This document shows, piece by piece, positions 1 to 5,036 of a stretch of 5,036 nt of DNA. Made by a program: the position numbers and the translations under genes. Below the pieces are notes generated by a model. It ran no database searches and was not told the DNA's origin. It was given only the letters and a program-made list of their open reading frames with translations. Within the stretch, counting starts at the first letter, position 1, and every line of letters begins with the position of its first letter. This DNA comes from Spartobacteria bacterium (GTDB lineage Bacteria; Verrucomicrobiota; Verrucomicrobiia; Chthoniobacterales; Terrimicrobiaceae), in contig CANKXQ010000121.1 in assembly GCA_947487745.1 (NCBI GenBank), positions 1 to 5,036 of the forward strand, read 5' to 3'.

Positions 1-599
1 GAAGCGCTGGCATTCAGGTTCACCGCCAATCGGCTTGTATTGTATCCGATATCAATCCCGGCTGTCATCGCGAGCGGGTTGCGCTGCGCACCCGTTCCTG
101 CGGCCGTGTAGTCTTGGTTGAAGTAGTATCTGTAGCCAGCGGAGTATTGCGCCGAGACATTCCACACACCCACTTCCCGTTCGTATGTGACCGCTGCTGT
201 GGGCGCGGCAAAGAAGCTGTTGTTATCGTTGAAATCAGTGTCCCCTCCCACAGAGTTCTGATTGGTGTATTCCCAGCCTGTGGCCAGCCCGAGTTGAAAA
301 TCCAGCGGGCCAAAGCGTAGCCTGCGCTTGAGGTTTTCCGCCATGCTGTCCATGGATTGAGAGAGACCTTGTGGTTGCGCTTCCTCTGCCGTCTCTGGTT
401 CGCCTACCTCTTCTCCAACATCTTCCCCAAGCCCTCCGTCAGGTTGGAAGTATTGTGCAGGCACGGTGCGGTCTTCCTGTCGCCCTTCCCACCTAGATCG
501 AAACTCCGCCTCACGAACGGTGAGCACCGTTTGAGCGTCTGCTTCAGCCTGCGTAAAAAGCAGTATGCCAAGCAGGATAGAAGCTATCCAAGCTTTCAT
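1..599 (-). CDS. Exported, probably outer-membrane beta-barrel protein, N-terminal part (runs off left edge)
   Basis: This reading frame is open from an ATG at 599-597 to the window edge, giving 199 complete codons and no stop, so the C-terminus is missing. Residues 1-22 form a classical signal peptide: MKAW, then a hydrophobic core (IASILLGILLF), then a likely signal peptidase I site after AEADA, before QT. Residues about 45-80 form an acidic, Pro/Gly/Glu-rich linker. From about residue 95 the chain has alternating hydrophobic/polar stretches rich in Tyr, Asn, Gly and Trp (LDFQLGLATGWEYT, WNVSAQYSAGYRYYF, AGIDIGYNTSRLAVNLNASA). This is the usual look of antiparallel outer-membrane strands, as in putative beta-barrel porin families. 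The start is supported by a GAGGG Shine-Dalgarno 8 nt upstream. Substrate and function cannot be told. It is codirectional with the kinase/regulator unit upstream and could be one of its targets (inference). The export call is firm; the barrel call is likely. Confidence 0.75.
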   Translation of the reverse strand, partial: MKAWIASILLGILLFTQAEADAQTVLTVREAEFRSRWEGRQEDRTVPAQYFQPDGGLGEDVGEEVGEPETAEEAQPQGLSQSMDSMAENLKRRLRFGPLDFQLGLATGWEYTNQNSVGGDTDFNDNNSFFAAPTAAVTYEREVGVWNVSAQYSAGYRYYFNQDYTAAGTGAQRNPLAMTAGIDIGYNTSRLAVNLNASA

Positions 600-612
600 C
601 GATCGAGCCCTC
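599..612 (-). promoter_or_regulatory. Ribosome binding site of the envelope protein gene
   Basis: On the minus strand GAGGG (612-608) lies 8 nt before the ATG at 599. It is the only clear Shine-Dalgarno seen at a complete gene start in this window and it fixes the start of the exported protein. It lies partly inside a short GAGCC/GGCTC hairpin (621-605). Confidence 0.55.
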
Positions 613-635
613 AAGAGGCTCAATGTCTGATTGAG
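605..635 (-). promoter_or_regulatory. Two overlapping, mutually exclusive hairpins in the envelope-gene leader
   Basis: In the minus-strand transcript CTCAAT (635-630) can pair perfectly with ATTGAG (624-619) across a 5-nt loop. GAGCC (621-617) can pair with GGCTC (609-605) across a 7-nt loop that includes part of the Shine-Dalgarno. The two stems share bases 619-621, so they cannot both form fully. This is seen directly in the sequence. A regulatory role is inference, and short stems like these also arise by chance. Confidence 0.25.
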
Positions 636-701
636 GCTATGCATTGGCAGAGTTATTCACAATCAATCGCCACCCTCTGGATACTTGATTTTGAAGTGAG
701 A

Positions 702-814
702 CAAATCATTTCGGGGAGAATTATTTTTGGGTTCCTGTGACTAGTCGGAATTTGTTTAGGGGAACTATTCATTTTTTCCAGCTTTAAGTCGATTATACTT
801 TGGTTAAGGGGAAA
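702..814 (-). repeat. Three degenerate TCCCC[T/G][A/T]AA repeats
   Basis: Minus-strand reads are TTTCCCCTTAACCAAAG (814-798), TTCCCCTAAACAAATT (764-749) and TCTCCCCGAAATGATTTG (719-702). They share the core TCCCC[T/G][A/T]AA followed by an A-rich tail. The CCCC blocks are 49 and 46 nt apart, close to whole multiples of a helical turn. This could be an iterated binding site, for example for the adjacent response regulator, or coincidence in an AT-rich region. Confidence 0.3.
792..797 (-). promoter_or_regulatory. Candidate -10 element (TATAAT) upstream of the envelope gene
   Basis: The minus strand reads TATAAT exactly at 797-792 in an AT-rich setting. No recognisable TTGACA-like -35 lies 16-18 nt upstream, where the sequence is GGGGCC-like, so any promoter here would probably need an activator. 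A start about 7 nt downstream would give a leader of roughly 185 nt before the ATG at 599. One of the TCCCC repeats (814-800) directly abuts the hexamer. The hexamer is seen; promoter activity is inferred. Confidence 0.3.
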
Positions 815-880
815 GGCCCCATGCCTGAGTAGGTCCATTTTGGGGGCGTGACGAATGTGTGTGGAGTAAGTGCCGTGCCC

Positions 881-1492
881 TCATTTCAGTTGAAGGCGTT
901 CTGCGACGAGCACGAGTTGGGCGAGCGATTCGACGCCCATTTTGGCCATGACACGACCGCGGTGGACTTTGATGGTTTGCTCTACCACGCCCAGATTTGC
1001 AGCGATTTGTTTATTTGGAAGTCCTTTTACAACATGAAATAAAACCTCTTTCTCCCGTGCGCTGAGTTCAGCGTGCCGCTGCTTCCACTGGTTGATCTCG
1101 GCGCGTTCTGCAAGCATGGTTCGGGATTTTTCGAGTGCTGTTTGTATTACCGCGAGGAGGTCTTTATCTTTGACTGGTTTGGTTAAAAAATCCACCGCAC
1201 CCGCCTTGATGGCTCGCACGCTCATCGGGATATCTCCATTTCCTGTGATGAAAATGACGGCTAGGGCCGAGTCTTCTTGAACAAGTCTCTGTTGCAATTC
1301 CATGCCGGACATTTCCGGCATCGATTGATCGAGGAGGACACAACCTGCACCGTTGTTGTGCGGCGCCGACAAAAATTTCATGGCGCTGTCGAAGGCCTGA
1401 ACGGCGAATCCCTCGGCCTTGAGGAGTCGGCCAAGTGCTTTCAAGAGGGCGGGTTCGTCGTCAACGAGGAAAACAGTCTCGGAATGTTTCAT
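881..1492 (-). CDS. FixJ/NarL-type response regulator, transcriptional
   Basis: A complete 203-residue protein with the usual FixJ-family length and plan. The N-terminal receiver domain (about 5-120) has the acidic pair D11-D12, the phospho-acceptor D55 in LLDQSMPEMSG, the switch T83 and the conserved K105 in LTKP. A short linker leads to a LuxR/NarL-type helix-turn-helix (about 142-198) with LSAREKEVL, the NKQIAANLGV helix pair and the recognition stretch EQTIKVHRGRVMAKM. By family knowledge, phosphorylation at D55 promotes dimerisation and binding of DNA in the cytoplasm. The ATG at 1492 overlaps the kinase stop by 4 nt (ATGA) and has no visible Shine-Dalgarno, so translation is probably coupled to the kinase, its evident partner. 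The target genes are unknown; the downstream envelope gene is a candidate. No terminator is obvious after its stop. Confidence 0.93.
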   Translation of the reverse strand: MKHSETVFLVDDEPALLKALGRLLKAEGFAVQAFDSAMKFLSAPHNNGAGCVLLDQSMPEMSGMELQQRLVQEDSALAVIFITGNGDIPMSVRAIKAGAVDFLTKPVKDKDLLAVIQTALEKSRTMLAERAEINQWKQRHAELSAREKEVLFHVVKGLPNKQIAANLGVVEQTIKVHRGRVMAKMGVESLAQLVLVAERLQLK

Positions 1493-3315
1493 AAATTTTC
1501 AGGCACGATGGGGAGTTGGAAGTGGAATGTCGCGCCGTGGCTTTTGTTTTTTTCTGACCAGAGATTTCCACCATGGGCGCGGATGATGGTCTGGCAGATT
1601 GTTAAACCAAGGCCGAGGCCCTTTGGCTTGGTGGTGTGGAAGGCCTCGAAGATTTTGTCGCCATCCTCGCCCAAGCCGTGTCCGTTGTCCCTCACGGAAA
1701 ACCTCAGCCACCCGCCCTCGTTTATGCAGGTAAGAGACAGCGTTTTTTCCCGGGATCCATTGTCCTCCATCGCCTCGCAGGCATTTTTGATGAGGTTCAA
1801 AAGAACCTGCTCGACGGGAATCCGGTCTGCTTGAATCAAAGGCAGTTTTTTCGAGTGCCGTCTGGAAACTTGAACGCTGCCGGATTTGAGGTCGGGTTGT
1901 GCCATCGAAAGAGCCTGGTCGAAGAGAGCGTGTGGGGAGACTGTTTCCAAGGCCGGCTTGCCTTGGCGGAGAATAGATCGCAAGCGCTTGATGACATCGG
2001 CTGCGCGGATATCAGCGTTGACGATATCCTCCAGAATTTCTCGCAGTTCATTCAGGTCGGGGTGTTCGCGGGCCATGAGGCGTTGTGCCGCCTGTGCGTT
2101 GCTGAGAATGATGGCAAGAGGCTGGTTAATCTCATGTGCCAGCGAACTCGAAAGCTCACTCACTGACGCCACGCGGGCGATGTGGGCCATCTGCTCGCGT
2201 TGCCTTTCCGTCTCGGCCGCGAGTGCGCGCTGGGAAGTGACATCGATACCGATGCCCACAAGATGTGGCGCACCGGCGACTTCCACCGGAACCATTCGGA
2301 AAAAGTGCCGCGCCATGCGGCCATCCCTCCGCGTCAGATCGAACTCCACTTCATGTCCGCCCTGCGCCAAGGCCATGCTGCGGGCCTCCGTGAGCGTGTT
2401 CCTCTCCACTTCGGCACAGAAATCTTCAATCTTCATTCGGGAGGTCTCGTCATTCGAGTATCCCGTAACGCGTTCGTGCTGGGAATTCCACCTCACCATG
2501 CTCCCGTCGGCGGATTGCAGATACAGCATGCCGGGAGCGCTTTCAAAGATGGCATCCGTGAGCTTCCTTTCGCTGAGAAGTTCCTGCTCACGGACTTTGA
2601 GATCCTCTGCCAGCCTGGCAGAGCGCAGCATGTCCTCGCTCAGTTCGATGCCCATCACGATCAGGATCCCTGTGAAAAAAAGACTCGCGACAATCGGCAT
2701 ATCGATAAATCCCCAGAGGGCGAACATCATTTGCAGGGAGAGGGCGAGCACGAAAAAAACCGCGCTCAGGCCCACGCGAATGCCTCCGGGACGATGTTGG
2801 ACTTTTGTGCTGCGCCAGGTCGCATCCACCAAATACGCCGCAAGCACCAGCAAACTGATTTGTCCAATAATCGAAAGCGGGCTGGGAATGCCCTCGACCA
2901 CGGTCACCTCGGTGCCGAGAAATTTAATGCGAACCAACTCCTCGATGCTCGTGTAGTAGACCATCGGAGAAAAAATAAAATTCACCAGCAGGCTCAAGGT
3001 CCGCAACCCGCAGACCGTCCATTCCAGCCAGGGGCGGCCCGAGCCAAGGTAGAAGTGGATGAACCCGACGAGCGCCAGAGTGACCATCCAGCGCATCAGG
3101 TTATACCATTGCAAGGCGTGCGTGTAGGCTGCCATGTCCGTCTGCTGCATGGTCCAAAGCTCGCACCCGGCCATGCCCGCCGTTGCCGCCGCCATGATGC
3201 AGAACATGAGGCTCGCCATTTGCTGCCTCCTTCGCAGCCACACAAACCCGTGAATGCCGGCCAGCGTGAGCGAGGCCGCCGCCGTCATGGACCAAATGAT
3301 CGTTACCCAGTTCAC
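1489..3315 (-). CDS. Seven-TM, PAS-containing sensor histidine kinase (FixL/TodS-type catalytic core)
   Basis: A 608-residue membrane kinase. Seven hydrophobic segments lie at about 4-27, 33-53, 75-92, 99-118, 148-165, 181-201 and 206-224. A short coiled stretch follows, then one PAS domain (about 250-362) and the dimerisation domain with the H-box SSLAHEINQPL, phospho-acceptor H394. The ATPase domain has the N-box NLIKNACEAM (N507, N511), the D-box VRDNGHGLG (D543) and the F/G2 region FHTTKPKGLGLGL. This core is typical of kinases paired with FixJ-type regulators. I chose the GTG at 3315, which reads NWVTIIW straight into TM1 and overlaps the upstream stop as GTGA. The frame stays open to an ATG at 3681, but that extension lies wholly over the upstream gene, is Arg/Pro-rich and looks non-coding. 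The PAS F-helix region lacks the His that holds heme in FixL, so direct oxygen sensing by heme is unlikely. The signal is unknown; the 7TM domain or the upstream protein may supply it. Confidence 0.92.
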   Translation of the reverse strand: MNWVTIIWSMTAAASLTLAGIHGFVWLRRRQQMASLMFCIMAAATAGMAGCELWTMQQTDMAAYTHALQWYNLMRWMVTLALVGFIHFYLGSGRPWLEWTVCGLRTLSLLVNFIFSPMVYYTSIEELVRIKFLGTEVTVVEGIPSPLSIIGQISLLVLAAYLVDATWRSTKVQHRPGGIRVGLSAVFFVLALSLQMMFALWGFIDMPIVASLFFTGILIVMGIELSEDMLRSARLAEDLKVREQELLSERKLTDAIFESAPGMLYLQSADGSMVRWNSQHERVTGYSNDETSRMKIEDFCAEVERNTLTEARSMALAQGGHEVEFDLTRRDGRMARHFFRMVPVEVAGAPHLVGIGIDVTSQRALAAETERQREQMAHIARVASVSELSSSLAHEINQPLAIILSNAQAAQRLMAREHPDLNELREILEDIVNADIRAADVIKRLRSILRQGKPALETVSPHALFDQALSMAQPDLKSGSVQVSRRHSKKLPLIQADRIPVEQVLLNLIKNACEAMEDNGSREKTLSLTCINEGGWLRFSVRDNGHGLGEDGDKIFEAFHTTKPKGLGLGLTICQTIIRAHGGNLWSEKNKSHGATFHFQLPIVPENL

Positions 3316-3944
3316 TTGCCGAGTCGGGATTTCACGACGCGCCTTGCCTCGCCAATGAGCAGGCTGCACGCGTCGATGCACAGAAGAGGAATTTCTTTTT
3401 CCTTGATTGGAACAACCGGCGGCGTGCCCTCGACAGGGATTGGCCACTGGATGCAGCGCAGGCAACCGGGACTGCACAGCGAATCGACAATGCCCTGCGC
3501 CTCCTCGTCCGTTATCAATCCCGTGACACGATACATGCCGGTCTGGCGGTTCACTGTCTGTCGTAGCGGTGAGGCGATCTTCTCGCCGCGCAGGAGCGAC
3601 CGCCAGTTGGCCAGCGCGGCGGGGTAAAGGAGATTCAGCGCCAGATGCAATTCCGCCAGCGAAGCAATACGCAGAGCCCAACCATGCTTGAGGTTCGGCG
3701 CGGTTTTGAGCGGACGGTAGGCACCGGCATCATCATAGAGTGCAATGGCGGCGGCATCATGCGGGTTCTGAAAAATCTCCAAATCTCCGCGCCCGGCATC
3801 ATCGGCGTGGCAGATGAGAAACCCTTCGCCCTTGGCTTGAAAAACAGCCTGCCCGATTTTGTGGTATCCCTCGGCAACCGCCGTAGCCAGCAGGTCGCGG
3901 AGGGTGGATGAGGCGGCGGATGTGAGAGTCGATGAATAATTCAC
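3312..3944 (-). CDS. Putative Fe-S cluster protein, DR2241-like C-terminal cysteine domain
   Basis: A 210-residue soluble protein with no signal peptide or membrane segment. The C-terminal part has a cysteine cluster: C157-x3-C161-x2-C164, then C189-x3-C193, after a conserved-looking LRQTVNRQTGMYRV stretch (127-140). The N-terminal half carries HADDAGRGDLE and YDDAGAYRPLK blocks and one more Cys (C45). From memory of families, this pattern resembles the 4Fe-4S-binding domain of Deinococcus DR2241 and of some CbiX-linked proteins. That assignment was not tested and is moderate. The start is a GTG at 3944; an in-frame TGA at 3981-3979 excludes a long extension and no ATG lies between. There is no good Shine-Dalgarno. 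Its TGA overlaps the kinase GTG by 4 nt, so the two are probably cotranslated. It may act as a redox or iron co-sensor for the kinase, or as an enzyme-like partner (inference). Confidence 0.8.
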   Translation of the reverse strand: MNYSSTLTSAASSTLRDLLATAVAEGYHKIGQAVFQAKGEGFLICHADDAGRGDLEIFQNPHDAAAIALYDDAGAYRPLKTAPNLKHGWALRIASLAELHLALNLLYPAALANWRSLLRGEKIASPLRQTVNRQTGMYRVTGLITDEEAQGIVDSLCSPGCLRCIQWPIPVEGTPPVVPIKEKEIPLLCIDACSLLIGEARRVVKSRLGK

Positions 3945-3997
3945 GGGTCGCGGCGAGAGTGCCTTGCCGTGGGTTCTTATTCAAGCCGCCATGTTCC

Positions 3998-4010
3998 GAG
4001 CGGCCCGCTC
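3998..4010. promoter_or_regulatory. 13-nt palindrome in the short gap before the Fe-S/kinase/regulator unit
   Basis: GAGCGG-C-CCGCTC is a perfect inverted repeat with a one-base centre. It sits between the groEL terminator and the first gene of the unit, 54 nt before the GTG at 3944. A weak -10-like TTGAAT lies downstream on the minus strand (3984-3979), with no matching -35. The palindrome could be an operator, or chance in GC-rich sequence. Confidence 0.2.
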
Positions 4011-4017
4011 CATGGTG

Positions 4018-4053
4018 AAAAACAAAACAGCCGGGTCCTTGCGAACCCGGCTG
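4018..4053 (-). terminator. Intrinsic terminator of groEL
   Basis: On the minus strand a 9-bp GC-rich stem CAGCCGGGT / ACCCGGCTG (4053-4045 with 4036-4028, 8-nt loop) is followed at once by TTTTGTTTTT (4027-4018). It begins 38 nt after the groEL stop. The T-run follows the stem only in this direction, so it serves groEL and isolates the downstream unit from chaperonin transcription. Confidence 0.9.
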
Positions 4054-4091
4054 AGTTGTTGAGTTTTGGCTTTGGGCCAGAGTGGCTGGAC

Positions 4092-5036
4092 TTAGTAGTC
4101 CATGCCGCCCATTCCACCCATGCCGCCACCCGGAGGCATGGCGGGAGCTTTGTCCTTCTCGGGGAGCTCGGAGATGAGAGCTTCCGTGGTGAGGAGGAGT
4201 CCGCTGATGGATGCGGCGTTTTGAAGCGCGCTGCGGGTCACTTTGGCCGGGTCAACGACGCCGGCTTTGATGAGGTCCACATATTCGCCGGTGGCGACAT
4301 TGTAGCCTTCAGCGCCGGAGCGTTTTTTGACTTCCTGCACGATGAGTGCGCCTTCCTGGCCGGCGTTGTCGGCGAGGGTGCGGAGCGGTTGCTCGATGGC
4401 GCGGCGGATGATGCCTGCACCGATCGCTTCGTCACCGCTGAGTTTGAGTTTGTCGAGGGCTGCCTGAGCGCGGATGAGAGCCACACCGCCGCCGGGGACG
4501 ATGCCTTCTTCCACCGCTGCGCGGGTGGCGTGGAGGGCGTCTTCGACGCGGGCTTTTTTCTCTTTCATCTCGGTCTCGGTGGCTGCACCGACATTGATCA
4601 CGGCAACGCCGCCTGCGAGCTTGGCGAGGCGCTCTTGGAGCTTCTCGCGGTCGTAATCGCTGGTGGTTTCCTCGATCTGGCGGCGGATTTGACCCACGCG
4701 TCCTTGGATGTCGGAGCTGGCGCCTTCGCCTTCGATGATGGTGGTGTTTTCTTTGTCCACCACGATGCGCTTGGCGCGGCCGAGGTCCTCAAGTGTGAGG
4801 CTCTCGAGCTTGATGCCGAGGTCGTCGGTGATGAGGCGTCCGCCTGTGAGGACGGCGATGTCTTCGAGCATGGCCTTGCGGCGGTCGCCGAAGCCAGGGG
4901 CCTTGACGGCGCAGACTTGGAGCGTGCCACGGAGGTTGTTAACCACGAGGGTCGCGAGGGCTTCGCCTTCGACGTCTTCCGCAATGATGAGGAAGGGTTT
5001 GCCGGTTTTGGCGATCTTCTCGAGGATCGGGGGCAG
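4092..5036 (-). CDS. groL: Chaperonin GroEL (Hsp60), C-terminal 314 residues (runs off right edge)
   Basis: This is the large ring subunit of the cytoplasmic GroEL-GroES chaperonin, which folds proteins in an ATP-driven chamber. The frame is open to the right edge, starting [20 protein letters not shown], so roughly the first 230 residues of a protein of about 545 are missing. Visible parts are the apical-domain section with [23 protein letters not shown], then the intermediate domain with [19 protein letters not shown], holding the Asp equivalent to E. coli D398 needed for ATP hydrolysis. The equatorial section follows, with [22 protein letters not shown] and [19 protein letters not shown]. 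It ends in the flexible [12 protein letters not shown] tail found in typical bacterial GroEL. Nothing suggests decay. An internal GTG at 4946 is not the start; the preceding codons match GroEL throughout. A strong terminator follows. groES, if linked, would lie beyond the window. Confidence 0.98.
   Translation of the reverse strand: MPPILEKIAKTGKPFLIIAEDVEGEALATLVVNNLRGTLQVCAVKAPGFGDRRKAMLEDIAVLTGGRLITDDLGIKLESLTLEDLGRAKRIVVDKENTTIIEGEGASSDIQGRVGQIRRQIEETTSDYDREKLQERLAKLAGGVAVINVGAATETEMKEKKARVEDALHATRAAVEEGIVPGGGVALIRAQAALDKLKLSGDEAIGAGIIRRAIEQPLRTLADNAGQEGALIVQEVKKRSGAEGYNVATGEYVDLIKAGVVDPAKVTRSALQNAASISGLLLTTEALISELPEKDKAPAMPPGGGMGGMGGMDY

Larger units (their letters stand above)
600..880. 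other. Intergenic region without a gene: regulator 3' end and envelope-gene leader
   Basis: These 281 bases hold no gene I can support and are visibly richer in A and T than the flanking genes. On the minus strand they contain a perfect TATAAT, three degenerate TCCCC-centred repeats, two competing hairpins and the Shine-Dalgarno of the envelope gene. I find no convincing intrinsic terminator after the response regulator stop. The best candidate, GGGG-CCTTT-CCCC (820-808), has only four pairs and no T-run, so readthrough into the envelope gene is possible. Confidence 0.6.

Noticed and set aside
357..740. 127-residue plus-strand open frame over the envelope gene start and leader
   Set aside because: It is antisense to the signal peptide region of a well supported gene and spans the intergenic boundary; its translation is Arg/Phe-rich without a domain.
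808..820. GGGG-CCTTT-CCCC as a terminator for the response regulator
   Set aside because: Only four base pairs and no T-run follow it on the minus strand, so it is too weak to call.
653..838. 61-residue minus-strand frame in the intergenic region
   Set aside because: No Shine-Dalgarno before its ATG, no recognisable motif, and it begins upstream of the candidate TATAAT. A small leader peptide cannot be excluded but I see no support.
2232..2570. Heme-binding FixL-type oxygen-sensing PAS
   Set aside because: The PAS fold region is present, but the helix that carries the heme-ligating His in FixL reads EVERNTLTEARSMAL here, with no His.
1886..2956. 356-residue plus-strand open frame opposite the kinase
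   Set aside because: Ser/Arg-rich low-complexity translation antisense to the conserved kinase core, with no recognisable domain or ribosome site.
2182..3627. 481-residue plus-strand open frame opposite the kinase
   Set aside because: His/Arg/Pro-rich translation with no domain, fully antisense to a clear kinase gene; it is a typical shadow frame of GC-rich coding DNA.
3316..3681. N-terminal extension of the kinase frame to an ATG at 3681 (730 residues in total)
   Set aside because: It lies entirely over the cysteine-cluster gene in another frame, is Arg/Pro-rich and low in hydrophobic structure, and the GTG at 3315 gives a clean TM1 start with a GTGA overlap.

Overview
The window looks like bacterial chromosomal DNA of moderate to high GC. 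Every gene I can support lies on the minus strand, so the natural reading order is from right to left. A GroEL with a GGM-type C-terminal tail, a DR2241-like Fe-S protein, a 7TM-PAS histidine kinase and an envelope protein with a classical signal peptide point to a diderm bacterium. The overall protein flavour suggests Verrucomicrobiota (Opitutales-like), but that is an impression from sequence style and was not tested by any search.

Layout, in transcription order. (1) 5036-4092: the C-terminal 314 residues of the chaperonin GroEL, cut by the window edge and followed by a strong intrinsic terminator (4053-4018). (2) 4017-3945: a short gap of about 73 nt with a 13-nt palindrome but no convincing sigma-70 promoter. 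(3) 3944-881: a tightly packed three-gene unit. A 210-residue cysteine-cluster protein (probable Fe-S, DR2241-like) overlaps the next gene by 4 nt (GTGA). That gene encodes a 608-residue 7TM-PAS histidine kinase, which overlaps by 4 nt (ATGA) with a 203-residue FixJ/NarL-type response regulator. (4) 880-600: an AT-richer intergenic stretch with no gene. It carries a perfect TATAAT on the minus strand, three degenerate TCCCC-centred repeats, and two competing hairpins just before the next start codon. (5) 599-1: the first 199 codons of a secreted, probably outer-membrane beta-barrel protein that runs off the left edge.

The central module reads as a signal transduction unit: a membrane kinase with a FixJ-like transcriptional effector, translationally coupled to a putative Fe-S protein that could be the co-sensor, a modulator, or the enzyme whose state is monitored. 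The envelope protein gene immediately downstream, with repeated motifs in its leader, is a natural candidate target. Both the sensing role and the target are inferences from gene order. The kinase and regulator themselves are clear from their motifs.
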